Positions 49,225 to 58,959 of a stretch of DNA of 64,000 nt are shown here, piece after piece; the stretch's first letter is position 1; each line of letters starts with the position of its first letter. The DNA lies in assembly GCA_024760525.1 (NCBI GenBank), contig CP060499.1:372001-436000 (forward strand). The letters are read 5' to 3'. A program made the translations under genes and the position numbers. A model generated the notes under the pieces. That model saw only the letters and a program-made list of their open reading frames with translations, was not told the DNA's origin and did not search any database. The stretch comes from Nitrospira sp. GTDB lineage: Bacteria > Nitrospirota > Nitrospiria > Nitrospirales > Nitrospiraceae.

Positions 49225-52200
49225 TCATAAGGTAGTCGCATCCTTTTGGAGGGACTTGGTATCACAGAGATCGAGGCTTTGCAAGGTTGCGTTGAGTTCC
49301 AGGAAGAGTGACGGCCAGTCGTCATGGGTCATCTGGATTTCAAAGGAGAGAGGGGTCAGGAAGTGCAGCCGCTTTTTGAGCTGGTCCATCAAGCGGTGGA
49401 CTGCGCGCTCCGGGATTGCGGCTTTCGGTTGGAAGACGATCTTTGCCGACCGGCCATGCACCTCAATGGCAGCCATGCGAAGACGTTTGGCATGAGTCCG
49501 AAGTTGCATCACTTCGAGAAGTCGTTCGATCGGTTCCGGAAGAGGGCCGTACCGGTCCTGAATTTCTCCGTGTAACAGGGCCAGCTCGCCGACTTGGCAA
49601 CACGCTGTCAGTCGTTTATAGAGCGACAGACGCTGATGTGGATCGGCCACATACTGCTCGGGAATAAAGGCGGAAACCGGTAGCTGGAGGGTCGGGTCCG
49701 GCTCTTCCTCGACAGCCTGGCCCTTCAACCGCTGGACTGCTTGTTCCACCATTTGCATGTAGAGATCCAAGCCGATGGCGGCGATATGGCCGGATTGCTG
49801 TTTCCCCAGGAGATTGCCGGCTCCTCGAATCTCAAGGTCTGCCGCGGCGATTCGGAATCCCGATCCGAGTTCCGTGAACTGCTGAATCGCGATCAATCGT
49901 TTCTGAGCATCGCCCGTGAGCGTTCCTTCGTCGGGGATGAGGAAGTACGCATAGGCCTGCTCTCCGCCGCGCCCGACTCGTCCACGCAACTGGTATAGCT
50001 GTGCGAGGCCGAAGAGGTCGGCCCGATTGACGATGATGGTGTTCGCGTTCGGGACGTCGAGACCGGACTGGATGATGGCCGAGGCAATCAGGACGTCGGC
50101 TTCGCGCTTGACGAATCTCAGCATGACGGCCTCCAACGGCCTGCCGTCCATCTGGCCGTGCGCCATGACCATCCTGGCTTCGGGAACCAACTGGTGCAGC
50201 CACGCTCCGATCCGCTCCATGGTTTCGACCCGATTGTGGACGAAATAGACTTGTCCCCCCCGTCCGAGCTCACGCAGGATCGCGTCTCGCACCGCCTTGT
50301 CGCTGGATCGGATCACCTCCGTCTTGATCGCCAACCGCCCGGCGGGCGGGGTATCGATGATAGAGAGATCCCGAACACTCGACATGGCCATTTGAAGGGT
50401 GCGCGGAATGGGTGTGGCGGTCAACGTCAGCACATCCACCTGAGTGCGCAGTTGCTTCAGTCTCTCCTTATGCTTGACGCCGAACCACTGCTCCTCGTCA
50501 ATGATGACCAAGCCGAGTTGCCGGAACGCCACGTCCTTCTGAAGAAGACGGTGCGTGCCGATCACGACATCGATGGTCCCGGCCGAGACTTCTTTGAGAA
50601 TAGCTTTGGTTTCCTTGGGCGACTGAAACCGAGAAAGCAGTGCCACCCGCATGGGAAACGGTCCGAATCGTTCGGCGAAGTTCTCGTAGTGTTGGTGAGC
50701 CAGGAGGGTGGTCGGCACCAACACGGCCACTTGTCGGTCATGCTCCACGGCTTTGAAGGCGGCGCGCATGGCCACTTCCGTCTTCCCGTATCCGACGTCC
50801 CCGCAGACCAGGCGGTCCATCGGCTTTGTCGATTCCATGTCCCGACCGATGTCCTCGATGGCTTTCAGCTGATCCGATGTTTCTTCGTACTCAAAGGCCG
50901 CTTCGAATTCGTGATAGAGGGTTGTCGTCGAGCCGTACGCATTCCGTTTCACCAATTCGCGGTTTGCGTAGAGATCGATCAGTTCTTGAGCCATCTCTTC
51001 GATGTCCTTCTTCACCCGAGCGGTGGTTTTGGCCCAACTGGTTCCGCCAAGGCGATCCAGTCGAGGGACATGGCTTTCGGCTCCGCTGTAGCGTTGGATC
51101 TGATTCAAACGATCGAGCGGGACATAGAGCGTATCTCCGCCGAAAAACTCCAGAATCAGGAAGTCGCTCTCGAAATCCTGCACCAACAGGCGTTTCAGTC
51201 CGCGATACTTGGCGATCCCGTGCTGCACGTGCACGACGTAATCGCCCACGTTGAGGTCTTCTAAGGAAGAGAGGAAAGTTGCCGTTCGGCTCTTTGGCTG
51301 TGGTTTATGTCGGGCTCCCTTCGCGAACAGTTCCTCTTCGGTCAACAGCGCAAGCCGAAGATCTCCGGAGAGAAACCCGGTCGAGAGATCGCCGTGCAAC
51401 ACATAAAATGGGAATTTTCCGGTAACCGGACTTGACCAGATCGACGGTTTCCATGGATCAGCCGGCAAATCGTGCTCTCGGAAAAGCGCCAGCAATCGGT
51501 CGACCTGCCCGCGGCTCCGCGCCACCACCACGACACGATGCTCATTCCGCAGGCCTTCCAACAGACGAAGGGTTTGACTGAATGCGGCCCCCCGGACTCC
51601 GAGGCCTATGCTGCCGGGCAGTTGAGAGGAAAATGAAAACGTCGGATTCCACGTTGAATCCGGTGCCGTCAACGGTTCGAGCGCCAACATCGGCCAGCCC
51701 GCAATCCGTTGTTGGATATCGTGCCAGGTCAGAAACAGTCGCTCAGGTGAAGGATAGGGGGACGACACGTCACGATCGACATGGCGAAGATATCCATCGT
51801 CGATCTTTTCCCACGCCGTCTCACACGTCTTGTTCAGCATGGCCGGCTGATCGAGGGCCAGAAAAGGGAACCCGGTGAGATAGTCGAATAATGTGTCCAT
51901 GGAGTCGTACAAGTCGGGGCTTCGCCACTCCGCGTCGGCCTGAATCGGCGCGATCGTATCCGGAGCGTCTGCGGGACGAATGAATTCCCGCGCCGGTAAG
52001 ACCCAGGCGTCGGTCAGTTTTGTGATGGAGGTCTGGGTTGACGGGTCGAACAAACGAATGGATTCAACCTGATCGCCAAGAAATTCTACCCGAATGGGAT
52101 TGGCATACGCGGTCGAAAAGATATCAACAATGCCGCCCCGGATGCTGAACTCTCCTGGAATTTCCACAACGGACACGCGTCGGTATCCCAGGCGCAGCAG

Positions 52201-52695
52201 ATTGGTGGTGAGCAATTCCCGCTCAACGCTCGCCGCCGTCTCGAAACGAAAAATCGCCTGCTCGAATGTCGAGCGAGGGAGCAAACGGTGCATCGCGGCG
52301 GCGACGGAGGTGACGAGGAGGGTGGGCGGGGTGACCAGCAGCCGATGCAGCGTCGTCATCCGCCGCGCGATCAACCCGACGTGCGGCGCTGTTGCTTCAT
52401 AGGGGAGCGTTTCCCATTCCGGGAACCAGGCCAGACCGTCGGTCGGACGGCCCATGAGTTCGTGGAAGAAGCACAGGTCATTGAAGATTCGTTCGGCAGA
52501 TTCGTCGGTTGCCGTGAGAACGACCCATGGTCGGGGATGGCCGGACGCATGTGTACGAGGAGATTCAAGCAGCGTCAGAGCACAGGCCGCCGTAGACCCG
52601 TGTGTTCCAATCAGGCAGGGCCGAGCGCCGTCTTGGCCGAGCGCCGAATGAAGTGGAGCAAGCCAGGATGAGGAGTGGAGATTGTTCTCAGGCAC
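49225..52695 (-). CDS. mfd: Transcription-repair coupling factor
   Basis: 1156 residues, full length. N-terminal UvrB-homology modules (about 1-350), RNA-polymerase interaction domain (DYVVHVQHGIAKYRGL, LEFFGGDTLYVPLDRLNQIQRY), then the RecG-like helicase motifs: GDVGYGKTEVAMRAAFKAV (Walker A), DEEQ (motif II), LTATPIPRTL (III) and QLRGRVGRG (VI). The C-terminal TRCF domain (LQLPVSAFIPEQYVADPHQRL) is intact. It releases stalled RNA polymerase and recruits UvrA. It lies 3 bp after rfaE2. Confidence 0.96.
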   Translation of the reverse strand: MPENNLHSSSWLAPLHSALGQDGARPCLIGTHGSTAACALTLLESPRTHASGHPRPWVVLTATDESAERIFNDLCFFHELMGRPTDGLAWFPEWETLPYEATAPHVGLIARRMTTLHRLLVTPPTLLVTSVAAAMHRLLPRSTFEQAIFRFETAASVERELLTTNLLRLGYRRVSVVEIPGEFSIRGGIVDIFSTAYANPIRVEFLGDQVESIRLFDPSTQTSITKLTDAWVLPAREFIRPADAPDTIAPIQADAEWRSPDLYDSMDTLFDYLTGFPFLALDQPAMLNKTCETAWEKIDDGYLRHVDRDVSSPYPSPERLFLTWHDIQQRIAGWPMLALEPLTAPDSTWNPTFSFSSQLPGSIGLGVRGAAFSQTLRLLEGLRNEHRVVVVARSRGQVDRLLALFREHDLPADPWKPSIWSSPVTGKFPFYVLHGDLSTGFLSGDLRLALLTEEELFAKGARHKPQPKSRTATFLSSLEDLNVGDYVVHVQHGIAKYRGLKRLLVQDFESDFLILEFFGGDTLYVPLDRLNQIQRYSGAESHVPRLDRLGGTSWAKTTARVKKDIEEMAQELIDLYANRELVKRNAYGSTTTLYHEFEAAFEYEETSDQLKAIEDIGRDMESTKPMDRLVCGDVGYGKTEVAMRAAFKAVEHDRQVAVLVPTTLLAHQHYENFAERFGPFPMRVALLSRFQSPKETKAILKEVSAGTIDVVIGTHRLLQKDVAFRQLGLVIIDEEQWFGVKHKERLKQLRTQVDVLTLTATPIPRTLQMAMSSVRDLSIIDTPPAGRLAIKTEVIRSSDKAVRDAILRELGRGGQVYFVHNRVETMERIGAWLHQLVPEARMVMAHGQMDGRPLEAVMLRFVKREADVLIASAIIQSGLDVPNANTIIVNRADLFGLAQLYQLRGRVGRGGEQAYAYFLIPDEGTLTGDAQKRLIAIQQFTELGSGFRIAAADLEIRGAGNLLGKQQSGHIAAIGLDLYMQMVEQAVQRLKGQAVEEEPDPTLQLPVSAFIPEQYVADPHQRLSLYKRLTACCQVGELALLHGEIQDRYGPLPEPIERLLEVMQLRTHAKRLRMAAIEVHGRSAKIVFQPKAAIPERAVHRLMDQLKKRLHFLTPLSFEIQMTHDDWPSLFLELNATLQSLDLCDTKSLQKDATTL

Positions 52696-52698
52696 GCA

Positions 52699-53181
52699 TC
52701 ACTTCGTGGTTGACCGGATGCGTTGAAGGAGTCCGGTTGTGGAAAGGCCGGAAACCAAAGGAATGGTTTTGACCACGCCTCCGCGCGCCTCGACGATCTC
52801 TCGGCCGACGATCTGGTCGATGGCCCAATCCCCGCCCTTCACGAGGACGTCCGGTTGGACGGCGGTGATGAGCTGGAGTGGGTCAGGTTCATCGAAGATC
52901 ACGACAAAATCCACACAGCCCAAGGCCGCCACCACTTCAGCCCGTTGTGCCTGCGGCACGATCGGTCGATCGGGCGCCTTGTCCAACTTGCGGACAGACG
53001 CGTCACTGTTCACCGCGACGACCAGGAGATCGCCCAACGCCTTGGCTGCCTGCAGATAGCGCGTATGACCGATATGCATGAGGTCGAAGCAACCGTTCGT
53101 GAAGACGACCCGTTTCCCCTTTGCTCGTTCAGCGGAAAGTTCGGACAGGAGTTGATTGCGCGGAAAAACCTTCGCGACCAT
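52699..53181 (-). CDS. rfaE2: D-glycero-beta-D-manno-heptose 1-phosphate adenylyltransferase
   Basis: 160 residues, a nucleotidyltransferase alone (the C-terminal half of E. coli HldE). Motifs are VFTNGCFDLMHIGHTRYLQ (HxGH), VNSDASVRKLD, RPIVPQAQRAEVVAAL, VLVKGGDW and SGLSTTGLLQRI. It makes ADP-heptose for the LPS inner core; gmhA for an earlier step lies 5 kb away. It starts the minus-strand cluster rfaE2-mfd-foldase-surA. Confidence 0.94.
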   Translation of the reverse strand: MVAKVFPRNQLLSELSAERAKGKRVVFTNGCFDLMHIGHTRYLQAAKALGDLLVVAVNSDASVRKLDKAPDRPIVPQAQRAEVVAALGCVDFVVIFDEPDPLQLITAVQPDVLVKGGDWAIDQIVGREIVEARGGVVKTIPLVSGLSTTGLLQRIRSTTK

Positions 53182-53392
53182 AGCCCCATCATACCGTGCC
53201 GTCAGTCACAGGGAAAGAGCGACAAACTTACCCATATTCCCTGCTGGGCCGCGCTTTATTTCTTCTCAGCGCTCTGTAAGTCCATGAAATTTCATCCTCA
53301 AGTCGTCACATAATGGACCGATACAGCACATAACGGACTCTAAGGCCTGGTGTCGGCGTGGGCCTGGACCGATAGGTGCGCCCGGAGCGTGA

Positions 53393-56300
53393 ATGATGAT
53401 GGAGGAGGGGGTGAGCGTTTTCTGGATCATTGCGGCGGCCAATGTGTTGGTCGTTGCTCCCTTGATTTTCTTGCTCATACAGACTTCTCGTCGCGCACGG
53501 GCAGGTTGGCTGCGCGCGGAAGCGGAGAGAATTCGCTTTCAGGAGAATGAACACAGGCTTCGGAGTGTCTTGGAAGCCGAACCGCAAGGGATTTTGGTGC
53601 TCGGGCTTGATTGCCGTGTGCTTCAGGTCAACCCGGCCGGGCGTGTCCTGTTCGATGCGGGCTTTACAGAAGAGATCGTCGGCAAAGACCTCCGAGACTG
53701 TATCCACGCGAATGATTGTGTGCGGATCGAAGAAATGCTGAAGGCGGCTCGAGAAGGCCGGGAAACCTGTGGAAAAGGTAGACTCATCGGGTTGTCGGGG
53801 CAATCCCGCTGGATCGAGATCACATCCGTCCCGCTTCCGGCCGAAGACGGCACCGTGCAATCGGTTCTGAGCGTGCTCCGGGATGTGACAGAGGAAAAGC
53901 GTAGCGATCGCCGTCAAGCCCTCCAGCATGCCGTGGCGAAAGTCCTTGCAGAAGCCTCTACGGTCGAGCAAGCGATTCCGGAGCTTCTCCGGGCGATTGC
54001 AGTCAGCTCGGACTGGCACGCCGGGCTGTTTTGGCGAGTTCAAGAAGACCGGCGCTCTCTTCGCTGTGTACAGGCTTGGTGTGGCAATGGAACCGACCTG
54101 TTGGATTTTGTCAGGCTGCGAAAACAGGAAACGTTCATGTCCGGGTCCGGTCTCCCTGGGCGTAGCTGGGCCCGCGGTGAGCCCCTGTGGGTGGAGGACA
54201 TTGGAAAGGACGCCGGAGTCGCGCCCGGATCTCTTGAATCCACTCGTATGTTGCACGCGGCATGTGTGTTTCCCGTTTGGCTGAGAGCCCACGTCTACGG
54301 CGTCATGGAGTTCTTCGGCCAAGAAGCGCAGTCGCAGGATTGGGATCTCCTGAAAACATTGGGGACGATCGGAAGCCAGATCGGTCTTTTCATTGAGCGG
54401 GCCGAAGTGGAAGCGGCGCTCCATGAGAACGAAACCCGCACGCGGCTGATCATCGACACAGCGCTCGATGCCGTGATCACGATGGACCATGCCGGTCGAA
54501 TCACGGAGTGGAACGCCCAGGCAGAGCAGATCTTCGGGTGGTCTGCGTTTGAAGTTCTTGGACGCGATTTCGGCGCCACCATCGTTGCGCCGTCCCATCG
54601 TCTGAGTTACCAGGAGTATGTTCGGCGTCTCCTTGAGCCTCAGGACATATCCATCGCAAACATGTTGATCGAGATGACCACCCTTCGACGTGACGGCCGT
54701 GAATTCCCCGCTGAAATTGCCATGACGCCGTTGCCGGTCGAGGGCTCCGTCATCTTCAGCGCATTCATTCGAGACATCACGAGCCGGAAGGAAGCAGAGC
54801 AAGCGCTGAAAGATTACGCCCAGCAGTTGGAGCACATCAATCAGCAGCTGGATGCCGCTTTGAGGGAAGCCAAAGCCGCCACCGAAGCGAAATCGTCTTT
54901 TTTGGCGACGATGAGTCACGAGATCCGCACCCCGATGAACGGGGTCATTGGGATGACGGGTCTCCTGCTCGATACGAAATTGACTGATGAACAGAGAGAA
55001 TATGCTGAAACAGCTCGAACCTGCGGGGACCATCTGCTGACGATCATCAACGACATCCTGGATTTTTCCAAGATTGAAGCGGGAAAACTGGATTTGGAAG
55101 TGATTGAGTTCGACCTTCGCCTCGCCATCGACGAATCGTTGGACCTCGTTGCAGAACGAGCGTCATCCAAGGGGCTCAATTTGGCCTGTCTCTTTCACGC
55201 CGATGTGCCGCGCAATTTACTCGGTGACCCCGGGCGCTTACGGCAGGTCGTGATGAATTTGATGGCGAATGCGATCAAATTCACCGACAGCGGCGATGTT
55301 ATCGTGGAAGTGACGGTTGAGGCTCAATCGATGGAGGATTCGACCATTCGTGTCGCAGTCACGGACACAGGCATCGGGATTTCCGGCGAAGCCCGCGAAA
55401 GGCTCTTTCGGTCGTTCAGTCAAGCCGATGGGTCCACCACGAGGAAGTACGGCGGGACCGGTCTCGGCCTGGCGATTTGCAAACGACTTGTTGAGATGAT
55501 GGGTGGAACGATTGGCGCGACCAGCCGGGTTGGAGAAGGGAGTTGCTTCTGGTTTACGGTGAACCTGCGCAAACAGGCTGAGGGCTTCCACAGAGCTGAC
55601 CCGCCCAATGCCGTGTTGGAGGGTCTCCGTGTCTTGATTGTGGACGACAAGGCCATCAATCGAAAGATTCTTGAGCTGATGACCAAATCATGGGGGATGG
55701 AGCCGACGCTTGCCCGTAGCGGCCCCGAGGCATTGGATGTGTTGAGCCGTCGACACGGACGGTCACGGTTTGATCTCGCGCTGTTGGATGTGGATATGGG
55801 ATCGATGGAGGGAATCGAACTGGTGCGTGCGATAAAGACCCGGCCTGAAGGAGCTGAGATCCGGCTTGTGTTGCTCACCTCGCTGGGCCGGCGAGGTGAC
55901 GCCAAGATCGCCAGGGAAGCTGGGTTGGCAGCCTACTTGACAAAGCCGATCCGTGAGCGGCAATTACACGATTGCCTTGCCGCAGTCATGACACAGCTCT
56001 CGGCATACGTGCCGACAACGAACGAACCGCTCCCTCTTATTACTCGGCACACACTTGCAGAAACCAATGCCAAAGCGGATCTTCGCATTCTCTTGGCCGA
56101 GGATAACATTATCAACCAGAAAGTTGCCGTTCGTCTCTTCCAGCGGTTGGGCTATCGAATCGACGTAGTGGCCAATGGGCGCGAAGCCATCGAAGCGCTC
56201 TCTCATGTTCACTATGACGTGGTCTTCATGGATTGCCAAATGCCGGAAATGGATGGTTTCGAAGCCACGAGGGAGATCAGGCAGCGTGAAGCGTCCAAAA

Positions 56301-56578
56301 CTGTTTCGAGTTCCGGATTACGGGTTGCGGGTCCAAGGCAGGAGCATTCCCGTCTCCAACCAGAAACCGGCAACCAGAAACTAGAACCTTCCCATCACGT
56401 GCCGATCATTGCCATGACGGCGAATGCGATGCAGGGGGATCGCGAACGGTGTCTGGCGGCAGGAATGGATGACTATCTCTCAAAGCCCATTTCTGTCGAC
56501 GCGTTGGCCGGGGCCCTGGACCGCGCGAATCGGGAGCGTTTACGCTCCCAGTCCCCCAAGAACCAAGAAGCCGCGTAA
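53393..56578 (+). CDS. Hybrid histidine kinase: PAS-GAF-PAS-HisKA-HATPase-REC-REC
   Basis: 1061 residues. N-terminal TM (about 8-30), PAS (about 50-170), GAF (about 175-340), PAS (345-470), HisKA with FLATMSHEIRTPMNGVIGM (His about 508), HATPase with NLMANAIKF, DTGIGI and GTGLGLAICKRL. REC1 follows (about 745-870; phosphoacceptor in LALLDVDMG; LTKPI), then REC2 (about 898-1050; VVFMDCQMPEMDG, YLSKPI). REC2 carries an insertion of about 35 residues before VPIIAMTANAM. No output domain is present, so the output must be another protein via phosphorelay. A GTG at 53411, placed behind GGAGGAGG, may be the real start. Confidence 0.93.
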   Translation: MMMEEGVSVFWIIAAANVLVVAPLIFLLIQTSRRARAGWLRAEAERIRFQENEHRLRSVLEAEPQGILVLGLDCRVLQVNPAGRVLFDAGFTEEIVGKDLRDCIHANDCVRIEEMLKAAREGRETCGKGRLIGLSGQSRWIEITSVPLPAEDGTVQSVLSVLRDVTEEKRSDRRQALQHAVAKVLAEASTVEQAIPELLRAIAVSSDWHAGLFWRVQEDRRSLRCVQAWCGNGTDLLDFVRLRKQETFMSGSGLPGRSWARGEPLWVEDIGKDAGVAPGSLESTRMLHAACVFPVWLRAHVYGVMEFFGQEAQSQDWDLLKTLGTIGSQIGLFIERAEVEAALHENETRTRLIIDTALDAVITMDHAGRITEWNAQAEQIFGWSAFEVLGRDFGATIVAPSHRLSYQEYVRRLLEPQDISIANMLIEMTTLRRDGREFPAEIAMTPLPVEGSVIFSAFIRDITSRKEAEQALKDYAQQLEHINQQLDAALREAKAATEAKSSFLATMSHEIRTPMNGVIGMTGLLLDTKLTDEQREYAETARTCGDHLLTIINDILDFSKIEAGKLDLEVIEFDLRLAIDESLDLVAERASSKGLNLACLFHADVPRNLLGDPGRLRQVVMNLMANAIKFTDSGDVIVEVTVEAQSMEDSTIRVAVTDTGIGISGEARERLFRSFSQADGSTTRKYGGTGLGLAICKRLVEMMGGTIGATSRVGEGSCFWFTVNLRKQAEGFHRADPPNAVLEGLRVLIVDDKAINRKILELMTKSWGMEPTLARSGPEALDVLSRRHGRSRFDLALLDVDMGSMEGIELVRAIKTRPEGAEIRLVLLTSLGRRGDAKIAREAGLAAYLTKPIRERQLHDCLAAVMTQLSAYVPTTNEPLPLITRHTLAETNAKADLRILLAEDNIINQKVAVRLFQRLGYRIDVVANGREAIEALSHVHYDVVFMDCQMPEMDGFEATREIRQREASKTVSSSGLRVAGPRQEHSRLQPETGNQKLEPSHHVPIIAMTANAMQGDRERCLAAGMDDYLSKPISVDALAGALDRANRERLRSQSPKNQEAA
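56290..56396 (+). repeat. In-frame repeat insertion within the REC2 domain
   Basis: The coding sequence between the REC2 phosphoacceptor region and the conserved VPIIAMTANAM strand contains an extra segment. It has GGATTACGGGTTGCGGG on one side and ACCGGCAACCAGAAAC on the other, which are partly inverse complementary. It translates to Ser/Gly/Arg/Gln/Thr-rich text (GLRVAGPRQ, TGNQKLEP) unlike the family. This wording resembles mobile palindromic elements that insert in frame into bacterial genes. Confidence 0.6.
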
Positions 56579-56607
56579 TCCGCCTCCCTCTATCACGCTT
56601 TGGACGA

Positions 56608-57300
56608 TCACGCTAATTTCAGCGTCAGTTGCTCCGGCGCATCGACGAGCCTGCCCGGTCGGGCGGATGGGTGCATGATGTCTGATACGCGAGCGAGGTA
56701 GGGGAGAAGCCGATTCTCGATCGATCTGGTTGGTGACATGAGCTCTTCCAAAGAGCCTCGACAGGCACCGCAGTGGTGATGCTTGGGCTGGATGGATTTT
56801 CGTTGCCGTCGATAGACCCGCCCGCAGTCTTTGCAGCGCCAGGCAAATCTCGAGAGCGCAAGGACTTCTTTCTCCAAGGAGTGATGGGTCGTGACGGCCA
56901 CTTCGCCGGACCGGTTGATCTCCGTCATTTTTCGCAAGAATTCCAGTCCATGATCGGGCCGCCGCTTCAGCACATCGAACTGCCATTGATGGATCATCTC
57001 ATGGACGAGGGTGTTCAGGAGTTCCTGTTCCGCGTACGGTGTCCGTTCGGCGAGCCGCTCGAACAAAGGAAGCGACAGGCGAATCTCTCGACGGCTGCGG
57101 TTGCCGGCGGGATATCCTGCTTTCGGCCCTCCACGGCTGGCGAACATGCCGACTGAGGAGGTGAGGCGCCGGCTCCAGCACATCGCAATCGGCGGCAATG
57201 AACCGGCAAAGTACCGTGCGTTCAGGCGCTGCCAATGAGCCTGCAGATCTTCGGAAGACAGGAGGATTGAAGCAGTCGTGGCCGCCATGGCCGGTCTCAT
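56608..57300 (-). CDS. SprT-like zinc metalloprotease domain protein
   Basis: 230 residues. The SprT active site HEMIHQW has two metal His and the Glu, with a downstream His near DHGLEF. It is followed by a four-Cys zinc ribbon (CKDC and CGAC) as in SprT/Spartan proteins. The N-terminal half (LQAHWQRLNARYFAGSLPP, ...GMFASRGG) is characteristic. Eukaryotic relatives remove DNA-protein crosslinks; the bacterial role is unclear. Its ATG overlaps the upstream stop by 4 bp, placing it last in a gmhA/DHS-like/sprT-like set. Confidence 0.88.
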   Translation of the reverse strand: MRPAMAATTASILLSSEDLQAHWQRLNARYFAGSLPPIAMCWSRRLTSSVGMFASRGGPKAGYPAGNRSRREIRLSLPLFERLAERTPYAEQELLNTLVHEMIHQWQFDVLKRRPDHGLEFLRKMTEINRSGEVAVTTHHSLEKEVLALSRFAWRCKDCGRVYRRQRKSIQPKHHHCGACRGSLEELMSPTRSIENRLLPYLARVSDIMHPSARPGRLVDAPEQLTLKLA

Positions 57301-58286
57301 CCCAATTGCTCCAGCACCGCCGCGGCCAGCAGCGGCAGCATGATTTCGTGGTGACCGGTCAGGGAATAGCCCTGGCCGCCCTTTTTCGTGGGACGTCGCA
57401 CGACATTGGTCTGCGGACGGTAATGAGAGAGGAAATCCATATTCACCGTGGTGATGTTCGTAATCGGATGGCCGAGATTTCGCCCCAACGACAGTGTTTT
57501 TAGAAACACCTCGGGAAGTATCACGGCCGATCCGATATTCAGGTAGACTCCGCCTTCCATACCCGCAACAACGGCGGTCAGGCGCCTGAAGTCGAGAAGC
57601 GACGTGGCTCCGATGGCTGCTCCGTCCGCGGAGGGATGCATGTGGATGATATCGGTTCCGACTGCCACGTGCACCGTCACCGGAATACCGAGCCGGGCGC
57701 CTGTGGCTAAAATGCTGACGGCTCGATTCGGAAACTGATTGCTAGAATGATTCAGATAGCGCCCGATGGCTTCACCCAACCCGTGGCCATCCTTCGCCCC
57801 ACGGGTGATCGCCTCATTCAGAATCCGTCCCGTCTCCTCCGCCATGCCGAACCGGCCATCGTCGATCTCGGCATCGACTTCTTCAGACGTGTGACCCATC
57901 AGAGCCAATTCGAAGTCGTGAATAATCCCTGCCCCGTTCATCGCCACTGCGGTGACGATGCCTCGCTCCATCAAATCCGTGATGACCGGGGCCAGCCCAA
58001 CCTTGATCACATGGGCGCCGATCCCGACGATCACGGGACGGTGATTCCGATGCGCCTTCACGACGGCGTTCGCGACGGCCCGCAACGTCTTGACCGCTAA
58101 GATGTCCGGGAGGCGCGAGTAGAATGTCGCGAACGATCCTCCGCGTTTCCACGGTGTGGCGAAGTCCGAAAGCCGTACCTTGCTGTGCCGTTTCTTCAAC
58201 GGATAGGTCTTGAGATCCGACGCATTGATCGGAGGGATCAAGGCGGGAGGACGAGTCGGGGAAGTCCGATCAGGACGCTTTCCCAA
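57297..58286 (-). CDS. Deoxyhypusine-synthase-like protein
   Basis: 329 residues. The central motifs AVAMNGAGIIHDFELALMGHTSEEVDAEI, VGIGAHVIKVGLAP and YLNIGSAVILPEVFLK resemble the NAD-binding deoxyhypusine synthase superfamily (PF01916-like), at lower similarity than true DHS. Bacteria lack eIF5A, so a homospermidine-synthase-like or other spermidine-transfer role is the likely alternative, and I cannot confirm the catalytic Lys. It overlaps gmhA by 17 bp and the SprT gene by 4 bp. The shared operon hints at a cell-envelope context, but this is inference. Confidence 0.6.
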   Translation of the reverse strand: MGKRPDRTSPTRPPALIPPINASDLKTYPLKKRHSKVRLSDFATPWKRGGSFATFYSRLPDILAVKTLRAVANAVVKAHRNHRPVIVGIGAHVIKVGLAPVITDLMERGIVTAVAMNGAGIIHDFELALMGHTSEEVDAEIDDGRFGMAEETGRILNEAITRGAKDGHGLGEAIGRYLNHSSNQFPNRAVSILATGARLGIPVTVHVAVGTDIIHMHPSADGAAIGATSLLDFRRLTAVVAGMEGGVYLNIGSAVILPEVFLKTLSLGRNLGHPITNITTVNMDFLSHYRPQTNVVRRPTKKGGQGYSLTGHHEIMLPLLAAAVLEQLG

Positions 58287-58848
58287 GGAGATGATCCTCT
58301 ACCAGTTCGCACAAGACATGGCCGAGTGTGATGTGGCTTTCTTGAATTCGGGAGGTGACCGTGGATGGCACGACAAAGGGATAGTCGACGAGGCCGGCCA
58401 GTTGGCTGCCTGTCGCTCCGGTCCACGCCACCGTGGTCAAACCACATTCGCGGGCGGCGGCGATCCCCTTCAGCACGTTCGGAGAATTCCCGCTGGTGCT
58501 GATGCCGATCGCGATGTCGCCTGGTCGGCCATGCGCCCGCACCTGGCGGGCAAACAGTTCTTCATAGCCGTAGTCGTTCGCGATGCAAGTAATGGCGGCA
58601 ATGTCCGTCGCCAGCGCGATCGCAGGCAGCGGTACCCGGTCGCGTTTGTACCGTCCGACAAATTCCGCCGCGATATGGGCGGCGTCCGTTGAACTCCCTC
58701 CGTTACCGAAGAGCAGAACCTTGTTGCCGTTCCGGAAGGCCTGCGCGATGAGCGTGGCGACCTCCACGATTCGGTCGGCATGTTCGCGCGCAAACTGCTG
58801 CTTGACGTTCGCACTGTCGGCAAAGGCCGTCAAAACAAGTGTTTGCAT
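58270..58848 (-). CDS. gmhA: Phosphoheptose isomerase
   Basis: 192 residues. The SIS-domain isomerase converts sedoheptulose 7-phosphate to D-glycero-D-manno-heptose 7-phosphate, the first step of ADP-heptose synthesis. Motifs are FGNGGSSTDAAHIAAEFVGR, ALATDIAAITCIANDYGYEELFARQV, GISTSGNSPNVLKGI and the active-site His/Gln in IQESHITLGHVLCELVE. Metal-site residues are conserved. It leads the overlapping minus-strand trio. It pairs functionally with rfaE2 at 52.7 kb. Confidence 0.95.
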   Translation of the reverse strand: MQTLVLTAFADSANVKQQFAREHADRIVEVATLIAQAFRNGNKVLLFGNGGSSTDAAHIAAEFVGRYKRDRVPLPAIALATDIAAITCIANDYGYEELFARQVRAHGRPGDIAIGISTSGNSPNVLKGIAAARECGLTTVAWTGATGSQLAGLVDYPFVVPSTVTSRIQESHITLGHVLCELVEDHLLGKAS

Positions 58849-58921
58849 GGTCGGATTCTAGGGAAGGGAGTCTATGCTGTCAAGGTTGGGAGCTATCTTC
58901 AGAAGATCTTGCTGCGTCAAA

Positions 58922-58950
58922 TTGAACGCAGGTTAGGCCGATGGTATAGT
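58922..58950 (+). promoter_or_regulatory. Near-consensus promoter giving a leaderless CARF transcript
   Basis: TTGAAC (58922-58927), a 17-bp spacer and TATAGT (58945-58950). The predicted transcript starts about 58957, and the ATG is at 58960, with no RBS in the intervening bases. This fixes the start codon of the CARF gene better than any RBS would. Confidence 0.7.
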
Positions 58951-58959
58951 CGTCGCGCG

